DNA of 64,000 bases from ZAX-1 sp046533095 (GTDB lineage: Bacteria > Bacillota > Clostridia > Lachnospirales > Lachnospiraceae). The stretch covers positions 62,001-126,000 of the forward strand of contig JAJQRA010000023.1 of the NCBI GenBank assembly GCA_046533095.1, written 5' to 3'. Positions 34,744 to 43,006 of this stretch are shown in pieces (position 1 is the stretch's first letter; the number at the start of each line of letters is the position of its first letter). Under the pieces are notes generated by a model. The model was not told the origin of the DNA. It did no database searches and saw only the letters and a program-made list of their open reading frames with translations. The translations under genes were made by a program, and so were the position numbers.

Positions 34744-36249
34744 TTATTCTAACATGTTTCGAATCCGCATAAGCTGCCTGTCGCGCCATTCCCGTTCCCT
34801 ACATATTTTCGGGATCGTTGCCGCTAAATCATCAAGGTATCTGTAAAATCCGGACGTAACATCAAGATTTGTACAATAGAGGCGTTTCTTATATTTTTTT
34901 ACATTCCAAGCTACTACAAACCCATCTTCTTGTACAAGAATACTAAGATTTTCGGGAACCGCGTTTAAGTATTCAAACGAAGTAAATATAATACGGTTGC
35001 TCTTATAGATTGACGAGTGCACAATCGAATCAACCATCAACTGCTGATTTTCTTTCGATATATTGATCCGCATACCACAAATTTTTGACAAATCGTGATC
35101 TTCAAAACGAGGGGCCAAAGCAAATTTTTCCAATAAATCAAAATTATATATGACAGTAGCAGTATGTGTATTTGATCCGAGCACTTTGTACAGCCGCTTT
35201 GAGGCTAAAACACATTCTTCTTGTTTTTCCTCACAAACGCCATTATCCGTTAATATCTTTTTTAACAGCACGGAATCAATAATTTGCAGCGTCAAAGAGG
35301 GAGCCAGCATATAGAGGTGGTGTGCAGGTTTTATGTTTCGCTTTATAATATTGGCAATCGCCGACACATCCTCTATCGCTACGGATTCAATCAAACGCCT
35401 GGATTTATTCATGGTATCCACCACGTTGCTTGCGAAAAAATCAACCGTTTCCTTATTTGCATACAGCATTCCATGCGGTTTTACTGCGGGCGCTAAAATC
35501 GAAACGCACTGCAGCGCAAGTTCGTTTTCTACAACAAAATTTGTGTAATGATGCGAATCATCACGCATAGCGCGACAACTCCATACTTCGGTTTCATCTA
35601 AAAGATACAGTTCCATCCAACGAAAAATGGTACGGTACGGCCTGTAAATATCCGTATCGCAATCAATGATGACAATTTTATGCCCATAATTTGAAACAGC
35701 CCGAAAATACTTCATACAAGTTTCGATACGTACCTGCCTATCGGAAACTTCATCGCCATTCGTCCAATTTACCCCGGAATAATCAATGATGTAAATCGTC
35801 TTGCCCGGAGCCATTTTCAAAACACGTTCAAAAAAAACCTCGAACGCTTCATCAATCCCTTTTTCATCCAAAAAAATGCTGACATTCGTGTTATAGCCAC
35901 TTTTCGGCGTATAGACTTTTATGGTATCATGCGTGTCTTTTGGCGGCTCTAGCTTTTCCTCGGTAAGCCAGCAGCTTAAAATTTCAATTTGCTGTTCTAT
36001 GCTGCTTGGATTTATGTCCTCTTTTAGCACTTTTAAAATATTAAAAACAATATTTGCAGAGCGTTCTCGCTCACGGGCAAGAAGGAATTCGGACAGCTGC
36101 CGAGCCTGGCCACTTTTATATGGGATCTTTCGTTGGTTGTTGCGCCATTTGCTAATGGTGGTCGTGTCAATGTTTAAATACTGTGAAAGCTCTTTCCCGG
36201 ATACCTCAAGCGCTTTCATAAGATAGTCCAATTTTGAAATGCTTATCAA
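34744..36249 (-). CDS. HTH regulator with large C-terminal domain of unknown family
   Basis: The 501-residue protein starts at a TTG (36249) with GGAGG 7 nt upstream; the frame has no earlier start with an RBS. Residues 1-65 are a helix-turn-helix (LDYLMKALEVSGKELSQYLN then DTTTISKWRNNQRKIP). The remaining about 435 residues match no family I know; they contain IYIIDYSGVNW and IVIIDCDTDIYRPY, which look like alternating beta-alpha structure, and no membrane segment. Its own promoter and that of the next operon carry the same palindrome, so it is the likely regulator of the nitrogenase-like system. The C-terminal part may sense a metabolite. Confidence 0.75.
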   Translation of the reverse strand: MISISKLDYLMKALEVSGKELSQYLNIDTTTISKWRNNQRKIPYKSGQARQLSEFLLARERERSANIVFNILKVLKEDINPSSIEQQIEILSCWLTEEKLEPPKDTHDTIKVYTPKSGYNTNVSIFLDEKGIDEAFEVFFERVLKMAPGKTIYIIDYSGVNWTNGDEVSDRQVRIETCMKYFRAVSNYGHKIVIIDCDTDIYRPYRTIFRWMELYLLDETEVWSCRAMRDDSHHYTNFVVENELALQCVSILAPAVKPHGMLYANKETVDFFASNVVDTMNKSRRLIESVAIEDVSAIANIIKRNIKPAHHLYMLAPSLTLQIIDSVLLKKILTDNGVCEEKQEECVLASKRLYKVLGSNTHTATVIYNFDLLEKFALAPRFEDHDLSKICGMRINISKENQQLMVDSIVHSSIYKSNRIIFTSFEYLNAVPENLSILVQEDGFVVAWNVKKYKKRLYCTNLDVTSGFYRYLDDLAATIPKICREREWRDRQLMRIRNMLE

Positions 36250-36330
36250 CCTTATACCTCCAAAATAGAAAGCTGTACTCCATCTGCATTTATAAATTCC
36301 TGTACGATATAATTTTAATGCATACTAGTC

Positions 36331-36376
36331 ACATATATGATATATGTATTATAGCGTAGCGCCAATAAAATAGCAA
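36331..36376 (-). promoter_or_regulatory. Promoter and palindromic operator of the HTH regulator gene
   Basis: On the minus strand TTGCTA (36371-36376) and TATAAT (36348-36353) are 17 bp apart. The palindrome ACATATATGATATATGT (36331-36347) directly abuts the -10. Its 7-bp arms equal those at 34428-34444, which suggests autoregulation. Confidence 0.78.
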
Positions 36377-36414
36377 GTATCTAGTTGTTGATTTTTTGTC
36401 CCCTAAAGAATATT

Positions 36415-36559
36415 CGTTACGATTCACAGCCCATTACCACGAAGTCACTTTTGTGCGTTTTTGCATAAAAGTGCAAGGGCTGAATGTTCTAAACCACACG
36501 TTTTTTGTGCTGTTTGTATACATAAACGTTACTTTCACAGCTAGCTGTGAATCGTAACG
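36415..36559. repeat. MITE-like element, copy A, with 16-bp terminal inverted repeats
   Basis: CGTTACGATTCACAGC (36415-36430) is repeated in exact inverse at 36544-36559. Inside are a further palindrome (TTCACAGCTAGCTGTGAA), GTTTGTATACA and CACGTTTTTTGTGC. The right about 110 bp, read in reverse, aligns with 52625-52735. No coding frame is present, which fits a non-autonomous mobile element. Confidence 0.7.
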
Positions 36560-36668
36560 TTTATTCCTCCCATTCAAGCAATGGATCGGGTCTTCGTCAC
36601 TTGCCAATTAGAAAATGATAGGAATAAAATTCTATTCCTATCATCAGAAGACGGTGCAGAAGAACGCA

Positions 36669-36706
36669 CCTCGCCTTTCTTCTTCCCACAACGAAGAACG
36701 GCGAGG
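36669..36706. terminator. GC-rich hairpin after the 40-codon ORF
   Basis: CCTCGCCTTTCTTC and GAAGAACGGCGAGG form a 14-bp stem with one mismatched step around a 10-nt loop. No long T run follows, so it may be a terminator without a U tract or another structural element. Confidence 0.4.
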
Positions 36707-36776
36707 CGATCCTTTCTGTGTTTGCTGCATATCACGCCATTTGCCGATAGAACAATTACTTATCTGCAATTTAACT

Positions 36777-36899
36777 TTATGGTATTGGTTCTTTCTTTTT
36801 GCTCTTTTTTTGCTGTTCTTTTTCTTCCCTTTCTTTTTCTTTCATACATTCTTCATCTATTTCGTAAACGCTATTTCCATCTATGATTAATTTCCCCAT
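36777..36899 (-). CDS. Possible 40-residue protein
   Basis: An ATG at 36899 with AGAGGTG upstream opens a 40-codon frame. The product starts MGKLIIDGNSVYEIDEECM and ends in a lysine/glutamate-rich tail (KEKEREEKEQQKKSKKKEP). The N-terminus reads like a folded strand-turn and resembles small proteins I associate with integrated elements of Lachnospiraceae, though I cannot name the family. Downstream on the same strand (about 36729-36770) lies a 41-bp stretch also found twice near 54463-54560, so this may be the remains of a mobile-element gene. Confidence 0.45.
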   Translation of the reverse strand: MGKLIIDGNSVYEIDEECMKEKEREEKEQQKKSKKKEPIP

Positions 36900-37033
36900 A
36901 TTTCACCTCTTTTTTTCTATATTATACTATACGCTTCTTAAACGATAGGTGTTCAAGAATAAAAAATCTTTTTCCCATTATCGTCATATAAAGAGCACTT
37001 CTATCATAGATTAAATAAAAAACGGTGAACTTT

Positions 37034-37366
37034 ATGGAGAATGAACCCGACATTCAAATGACCTCTTTTGATACGATGGTGCAAAGCAGGCAAATGCAGA
37101 TGCTAAAAGCGGCGATCCCCTATATAAATCTAGCACAGCAAAGAATGCTATCTGTTTATGTGAAGTATCTTGAACTGCAACGTACCATGCAAATTTTTGG
37201 AAGTCCGCAAACCAGCCTGCAGATGTGTTCCGTAACAGACAGAAACGAGGCACCCATTCAAATGTTAAATGATATCCGCGTTTTTTGTAATGATACGGAA
37301 AAAGAATCCATCGATATGATCATGAGCTTTCTGCAGATGTTTTCAACTTACGAAACTTTATTTTAG
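37034..37366 (+). CDS. Small protein of unknown function (110 residues)
   Basis: The plus-strand frame starts at the ATG at 37034 after GGTGA. The product (MENEPDIQMTSFDTMVQSRQ at the start) is helical, rich in Met and Gln, with no signal or membrane segment. The gene is followed by a 14-bp repeat array and then a second small plus-strand gene. The two appear to form a unit: both are soluble, helical and about 100 residues, and a terminator closes the second. I do not recognise either family; hydrophobic spacing suggests a coiled-coil or helical bundle. Confidence 0.6.
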   Translation: MENEPDIQMTSFDTMVQSRQMQMLKAAIPYINLAQQRMLSVYVKYLELQRTMQIFGSPQTSLQMCSVTDRNEAPIQMLNDIRVFCNDTEKESIDMIMSFLQMFSTYETLF

Positions 37367-37505
37367 TAATATCGTATTTACAATATTGTATTTGTAATAT
37401 CGTATTTGCAATATCGTATTCGCAATATCATATTCACAATATCGTATTCGCAATATCATATTCATAATATCGTATTCGCATATTGTAATCGTAATATTGT
37501 AATAG
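37367..37505. repeat. 14-bp minisatellite, about 9-10 copies
   Basis: Starting right at the stop of the preceding gene, units follow AATATCGTATTCGC with small changes (C/T at position 6, TTTGC, TTCAC, TTCAT). It fills the gap between the two small plus-strand genes. Confidence 0.9.
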
Positions 37506-37570
37506 AAAGAAGCCAATTTCTATATAATCTTATAGTATCAGCATCCGTTAAGCGGATAGATAGGAGTTTT

Positions 37571-37849
37571 ATGGACCCATCATTTCTATTAAACAACCCA
37601 CAGTTAAAAAATATCTCGCCAGAAAAATTGAAACTACTTATGGAATTTTCACAGAAAGATCCGAAAAGATCTCCAAAAGATATGGCAAATTCCATCCTGG
37701 CAGCTTCTACTTCTTTTAAGGAAAAAGGGGTCGGATTCGATAGCGGTGAAACAGATTTAATCGTTGAGGCATTAAAGCAAACGATGTCAGAAGAAGATAA
37801 GCGAAAAGCAGACATGATACTTTCGATGATGAAATCCAGAAGAAGATAA
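37571..37849 (+). CDS. Small protein of unknown function (92 residues)
   Basis: The ATG at 37571 has AGGAG 4 nt upstream. The product (MDPSFLLNNPQLKNISPEKL at its start) is helical and charged, ending MILSMMKSRRR. Two short helices with NISPEKLKLLMEF and SGETDLIVEALKQTMSEEDKRKAD give the look of a small helical regulator or spore-type protein, but I cannot name it. The last 16 codons are the first copy of a 49-bp repeat that runs on for 150 bp past the stop. It probably shares a transcript with the gene at 37034. Confidence 0.65.
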   Translation: MDPSFLLNNPQLKNISPEKLKLLMEFSQKDPKRSPKDMANSILAASTSFKEKGVGFDSGETDLIVEALKQTMSEEDKRKADMILSMMKSRRR

Positions 37850-37997
37850 ACGAAAAGCAGATATGATACTTTCGATGATGAAATCCAGAAGAAGATAAAC
37901 GAAAAGCAGACATGATACTTTCGATGATGAAATCCAGAAGAAGATAAACAAAAAAGCAGACATGATACTTTCGATGATGAAATCTAGAAGAAGATAA
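37792..37997. repeat. 49-bp tandem repeat copying the gene's 3' end, 4 copies
   Basis: Units start at 37792, 37841, 37890 and 37939 with AGAAGATAA and contain ATGATACTTTCGATGATGAA. The first unit is coding; its junction with the second provides the TAA stop. 49 bp is not a multiple of 3. Confidence 0.92.
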
Positions 37998-38016
37998 GGG
38001 CATTTTCAAACGCCCA

Positions 38017-38055
38017 CAATAAAGCGGCAGGATCTATCTGCCCCGCCGCTTATTG
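38017..38055. terminator. Terminator after the small plus-strand genes
   Basis: CAATAAAGCGGCAGG and CCCGCCGCTTATTG pair with one bulge and one mismatch, and are followed on the plus strand by TATCTTTTT. It lies between the plus-strand pair and the end of hppA and may act on both. Confidence 0.75.
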
Positions 38056-38091
38056 TATCTTTTTCGGAAAAGCCGTTTGATTAAAATACCG

Positions 38092-40269
38092 CTAGTGAAT
38101 CATTGAGAATGAGATAATGAGTCCTGCAAAAACAATGCTAACCATTGACAGCAATTTTATCAAAATGTTGATTGACGGACCGCTTGTATCCTTAAAGGGA
38201 TCCCCCACCGTGTCTCCGACAACCGCTGCTTTATGCGCCTTAGAACCTTTGCCGCCATGTTTGCCACTCTCAATGTATTTCTTGGCATTATCCCATGCAC
38301 CACCGGAGTTAGCCATCATAACCGCAAGCACAAAGCCACTTGCCGTCGCAGCGGCGAGCATTCCCACAACACCGTTTACACCCAAGATTAAGCCTACTAT
38401 AATTGGAGATATAATACCTGTAATGACCGGAGCAATCATTTCTTTTTGTGCACTCTTTGTACAAATATCTACACAAGTTGCGTAATCCGCCTCGGCTTTC
38501 CCCTCCATCAATCCCTCGATTTCCTTAAACTGACGGCGCACTTCAACTACGATGCTTTGTGCCGCACGTCCAACTGCCTTCATTGTCATTGATGAGAATA
38601 GGAATGGCAACATTGCACCAACGAACATTCCGATAAGCACCGGTGGATTCGTAATATCAAAGTTAAAGTTATAGTCCGGCGCCTTTATTTTTACCTCGTC
38701 AACATATGCGACAATCAAAGCAAGTGCCGTCAATGCTGCAGAACCAATTGCGAAGCCTTTCCCGGTTGCAGCCGTAGTGTTGCCTAAACTGTCCAGTGCA
38801 TCTGTACGCTCACGAACTTCGGGTGGCATATGCGTCATCTCGGCGATACCGCCGGCATTATCGGCAACCGGACCATAGGCATCTGTTGCAAGTGTAATGC
38901 CCAAGGTTGACAACATTCCAACTGCCGACAAACCTACGCCATACAGCCCTTTTGAGAAGTTTGCCGCAAAATCAGCACCGCTAAACGAACCGCCTGCACA
39001 AATAAAACTTATCAATACCGAAGCACTCACAATGACTACGGGGATTGCGGTCGAAAGCATTCCAAGCGAAATGCCGCCAATAATAACCGTTCCGGAACCC
39101 GTCAATGCACTGTCGGCCAATTGCTGTGTCGGCTTATAGGTATCGGAAGTGTAGTATTCTGTAAAGAAGCCAATCAAGACGCCTGCCACTAGGCCGGAGA
39201 TAATCGCCCAGTACACGCCAAACGTTTCCCATCCACCGGGAAATACGAAATAAATGACAGGAATTGCCACACAAACAATGAGAAGTGATGAAACATACGT
39301 TCCCCTTCGAAGTGCAGATAACAAATGTTTCTGATCCGCTTTCTCTTCACACTTCACAAAAAATGTTCCAACAATAGATGCCACAATTCCAACACCCGCC
39401 ATAATCATTGGAACTAATGCCCCGGCAAGGCCATAGCCTGCCGACACTGCTAATGCGATTGTCGCGATTACCGATCCTACATAACTTTCATACAGATCCG
39501 CACCCATTCCGGCAACGTCGCCAACATTGTCGCCAACATTATCAGCGATAACAGCGGGGTTACGTGGGTCGTCTTCCGGGATACCGGCCTCAACCTTACC
39601 AACAAGGTCTGCTCCAACATCCGCTGCCTTCGTAAAGATACCGCCACCGACACGTGCAAACAATGCCATACTTGACGCACCCATTCCAAACGTAAGCATT
39701 GCAGAACTCATCAGCGTAATCTGAGCGTCAGATATTGAAAGTCCTGTTGCGACCAATTCTGCCACGGCAGGATGATTTACCGTATAGAATACATACTTCA
39801 ACAAAATATACCAAATCGACAAGTCAAGCATTCCTAATCCAACAACCGTAAATCCCATAACCGTCCCAGATGAAAATGCGATGCGAAGTCCTTGATTTAG
39901 GCTTTCACTAGACGCCTGGGCAGTACGGGCATTTGCCGATGTTGCGATACTCATTCCGACAAACCCACTTAACCCAGAAAAAAAGCCGCCTGTAATGAAT
40001 GCAAATGGCACAAATGGCGTCAACAATCCCGCAAACGCCATGATCCCAAGGACAACGAACATTGCTGCGAAAAATAAGCCTACTCCCTTGTATTGCCGTT
40101 TTAGATAAGCATTTGCCCCTTTGCGAATGGCTGCCGAAATCTTTTTCATTACATCTGTCCCCTCAGATGCGGCAAGTACACGCTTTGCCTGCATGAAAGC
40201 AAATAGCAAACCAAGCACAGCTCCAATAGGTGTTACCAAAAAAAATAGTTCAATGTTCCCCAACATCAT
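38092..40269 (-). CDS. hppA: Membrane-bound ion-pumping pyrophosphatase
   Basis: The 725-residue protein has about 16 membrane helices and couples PPi hydrolysis to H+ or Na+ export. Visible signatures include DVGADLVGKVEAGIPEDD, DNVGDNVGDVAGMGADL and the C-terminal GGAWDNAKKYIE and GDTVGDPFKDTSGPS. The segment GNTTAATGKGFAIGS has alanine at the position that is lysine in the potassium-independent class, so a K+-dependent enzyme is expected. The start at 40269 has AAGGAAGGGG upstream. It appears to be transcribed alone, with terminators on both sides. Confidence 0.96.
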   Translation of the reverse strand: MMLGNIELFFLVTPIGAVLGLLFAFMQAKRVLAASEGTDVMKKISAAIRKGANAYLKRQYKGVGLFFAAMFVVLGIMAFAGLLTPFVPFAFITGGFFSGLSGFVGMSIATSANARTAQASSESLNQGLRIAFSSGTVMGFTVVGLGMLDLSIWYILLKYVFYTVNHPAVAELVATGLSISDAQITLMSSAMLTFGMGASSMALFARVGGGIFTKAADVGADLVGKVEAGIPEDDPRNPAVIADNVGDNVGDVAGMGADLYESYVGSVIATIALAVSAGYGLAGALVPMIMAGVGIVASIVGTFFVKCEEKADQKHLLSALRRGTYVSSLLIVCVAIPVIYFVFPGGWETFGVYWAIISGLVAGVLIGFFTEYYTSDTYKPTQQLADSALTGSGTVIIGGISLGMLSTAIPVVIVSASVLISFICAGGSFSGADFAANFSKGLYGVGLSAVGMLSTLGITLATDAYGPVADNAGGIAEMTHMPPEVRERTDALDSLGNTTAATGKGFAIGSAALTALALIVAYVDEVKIKAPDYNFNFDITNPPVLIGMFVGAMLPFLFSSMTMKAVGRAAQSIVVEVRRQFKEIEGLMEGKAEADYATCVDICTKSAQKEMIAPVITGIISPIIVGLILGVNGVVGMLAAATASGFVLAVMMANSGGAWDNAKKYIESGKHGGKGSKAHKAAVVGDTVGDPFKDTSGPSINILIKLLSMVSIVFAGLIISFSMIH

Positions 40270-40391
40270 ATTTACCCCTTCCTTTGTATTCGGATTTTAT
40301 AAAATAAGAATAACATCTTTTATACCTAAAATCAAGTTCCATTTTTGAGCACTTTAGATGAATACACAAATTTAATAAGTAAAAATCAAAC

Positions 40392-40427
40392 AAAAAGGGC
40401 GTATTGCTTATGCAATAGCCCGTTTTG
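40392..40427 (-). terminator. leuS terminator
   Basis: GGGCGTATTGC (40397-40407) and GCAATAGCCC (40412-40421) pair with one bulged base around TTAT. On the minus strand the stem is followed by TTTTTG. It lies between leuS and hppA. Confidence 0.8.
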
Positions 40428-40549
40428 CGATATCTTTTTGTCATTTTCGTTGTTTTATTCAATTTTTATTGTATTTTTTCGTGATTATTTTCTTTTGCAA
40501 TCGTTCGGATCGCCTTTGTAGAATATCATGAATCAATAAAATAGATTGG

Positions 40550-42982
40550 TTATTTTTGTACAATATTCACAATTCGACCGGGAACATATATTTCTTTTAC
40601 AATCGTACCGGTTAATTTGCCAGCCAGCGCTTCTTTTCCTGCTACAATTGCAGTATCTTTATCAACACCTGCCGCAAGTGTCACGACTGTCTTTGTTTTC
40701 CCATTTATCTGGACGGCAATTTCAATCTCTTCCTCTTTCATAGCCTCTTTGTTATATACAGGCCATTCGTTTTCAAAAACAGAGGTGGCATGCCCAAGCT
40801 GTTTCCAAAGCTCTTCACAGATATGAGGTGCAAATGGCGATAAAAGTATCACAAATGTTTCGAGCGTCCCTTTATCCACACCGCCTTTTTTTGCTGCTTG
40901 TAGCAATGTATTATTGTATTCCATAAATCCGGAAATGACCGTATTTAAGCTAAAATTCTCCAAACGGTTCGTAATATCATAAATGAGCTTATTGCGGACC
41001 TTCAGCAATTCTTTTGTTTCTTTCGTAGCGGTCTCTTTTTGTTCCATGACCAAATGCCAAAACCGGTTGATAAAACGGTAAACGCCGTCAATTCCCCTAT
41101 CGTCCCATTCTGAATCCAGATCAGGAGGTCCTACAAACAATTCATATAGGCGTAATGAATCACATCCATAATCCAAAACCAAATCATCGGGGGATACGAC
41201 ATTTCCTTTTGACTTGCTCATTTTAACGCCGTTTTTCCCTGTAATCATGCCTTGGTTAAACAGTTTTGTAAATGGCTCTTCAAAATCAATTGCACCAATA
41301 TCATACAAAAATTTTGTATAAAATCTAGAATAGAGCAAATGTAGTACCGCATGCTCTACCCCGCCAATATACATGTCTACCGGAAGGAATTTCGCTGCTT
41401 TTTCCTTTGATACAAGTTCTGTCTGATTTTTATTGTCCACATAGCGTAGGAAATACCAAGACGAACCCGCCCACTGGGGCATTGTATTTGTTTCGCGTTT
41501 TGCCGGTGCATTACAGTATGGGCAAGTCGTATTCACCCATTCATCAATGGCTGCAAGCGGGGAATCTCCTGTCCCTGTCGGCTGATAGGATTCTACTTGT
41601 GGCAACAGTAAAGGCAGCTGCTCTTCCGGCACCGGTACGGTGCCGCAATGTTCGCAATGTATAATGGGAATCGGTTCCCCCCAATAGCGTTGTCTTGAAA
41701 AGACCCAATCGCGTAATTTATAATTAACGGTTTTCTTTCCAATGCCCCGTGCTTCAATTTCCGCCGGCGCCGATTTTTTCAAAACTTCTGATTTTTGACC
41801 TGACCATTCTCCCGAATTGATCACAATTCCATGCTCGGTATAGGCTTTTATCAAATCAGGATTTTCTTTTCCCTCCGGGGAGATGACTTGAATAATCGGA
41901 ATTTGAAATTTCGTTGCAAATTCAAAGTCACGATCGTCATGGGCCGGCACACACATGATTGCACCTGTTCCATAATCTGCCAGCACATAGTCAGAGAGCC
42001 AAATTGGTACGCGTGTCTGGTTGATTGGATTGATTGCATAAGAACCTGTAAAAACGCCTGTTTTTTCTTTGTCCTGCAAACGGTCAACGCTCGATTTCAT
42101 CGAAGCTTTATTGATATACGACTCCACCGCTACTCTCGTAGCATCGGTGGCAAGCCGTTTTGCCAATTCATGTTCCGGGGCAAGCACCATAAAGGTGGCG
42201 CCATATAAAGTGTCCGGTCTTGTGGTATAGACCGTAATGACCTGTTCTTTGCCTTTTATTTTATCTTCTATTTTACTTTCTATTTTAAAATCTACCTCTG
42301 CCCCATAACTCTTGCCAATCCAGTCCGTCTGCATTTTCTTGACTTTTTCCGGCCACTCTAAATGTTCTAAATCCGCTAACAGCCTGTCTGCATACTCTGT
42401 TATTTTCAACATCCACTGCTTTAAGTTTTTCTTCGTTACCTCGCTGCCACACCGCTCGCATTGACCGTTTACAACTTCTTCATTTGCCAATCCCGTTTTA
42501 CAGGAAGGGCACCAGTTAATCGGCATTTCTTTCTGATAGGCAAGCCCTGCTTTAAACATTTTAACGAAAATCCACTGTGTCCATTGATAAAACTTTGGAT
42601 CAGTCGTATTCACTTCCATATCCCAGTCATAAATCGCCGCGATTTCGTGCATTTGACGCTTGAAGTTATCCACATTTTCCGCTGTTGCCTTTGCCGGATG
42701 AACCCCCATTTTAATAGCATAATTTTCTGCCGGAAGGCCAAATGCATCCCACCCCATCGGGTGAATCAGATAATGCCCTTGCAGCAGTTTATAGCGACTC
42801 CAAACATCGGATATTACATAGCCCCTCCAATGGCCTACATGAAGTCCATTTCCAGACGGATAAGGAAACATGTCCAAACAATAATACTTTGGCTTTTTGC
42901 CATCGTCTACATTGATTGGATGCTCCTTCCATCTATTGCGCCATTTTTGTTCAATTTCTCTATGGTTGTATGGTATTGACAT
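40550..42982 (-). CDS. leuS: Leucyl-tRNA synthetase
   Basis: The 810-residue class I enzyme charges tRNA-Leu. It has the HIGH-type motif PYPSGNGLHVGHWRGY near residue 45, the editing (CP1) domain with TTRPDTLYGATF and GTGAIMCVPAHDDRDFEF, and KMSKS in GVKMSKSKGNVVSP. Length is at the usual size. AGGAGG lies 10 nt before the ATG. It follows putP after only 24 nt, and no T-box leader fits in that gap, so it is probably cotranscribed with putP. Confidence 0.98.
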   Translation of the reverse strand: MSIPYNHREIEQKWRNRWKEHPINVDDGKKPKYYCLDMFPYPSGNGLHVGHWRGYVISDVWSRYKLLQGHYLIHPMGWDAFGLPAENYAIKMGVHPAKATAENVDNFKRQMHEIAAIYDWDMEVNTTDPKFYQWTQWIFVKMFKAGLAYQKEMPINWCPSCKTGLANEEVVNGQCERCGSEVTKKNLKQWMLKITEYADRLLADLEHLEWPEKVKKMQTDWIGKSYGAEVDFKIESKIEDKIKGKEQVITVYTTRPDTLYGATFMVLAPEHELAKRLATDATRVAVESYINKASMKSSVDRLQDKEKTGVFTGSYAINPINQTRVPIWLSDYVLADYGTGAIMCVPAHDDRDFEFATKFQIPIIQVISPEGKENPDLIKAYTEHGIVINSGEWSGQKSEVLKKSAPAEIEARGIGKKTVNYKLRDWVFSRQRYWGEPIPIIHCEHCGTVPVPEEQLPLLLPQVESYQPTGTGDSPLAAIDEWVNTTCPYCNAPAKRETNTMPQWAGSSWYFLRYVDNKNQTELVSKEKAAKFLPVDMYIGGVEHAVLHLLYSRFYTKFLYDIGAIDFEEPFTKLFNQGMITGKNGVKMSKSKGNVVSPDDLVLDYGCDSLRLYELFVGPPDLDSEWDDRGIDGVYRFINRFWHLVMEQKETATKETKELLKVRNKLIYDITNRLENFSLNTVISGFMEYNNTLLQAAKKGGVDKGTLETFVILLSPFAPHICEELWKQLGHATSVFENEWPVYNKEAMKEEEIEIAVQINGKTKTVVTLAAGVDKDTAIVAGKEALAGKLTGTIVKEIYVPGRIVNIVQK

Positions 42983-43006
42983 CCTAATAATTCCTCCTAC
43001 ATTTAC

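Noticed and set aside
36581..36890. Plus-strand frames of about 100 codons rich in Phe and Leu
   Set aside because: They are the antisense of a Lys/Glu-rich small ORF and A-rich sequence; no RBS.
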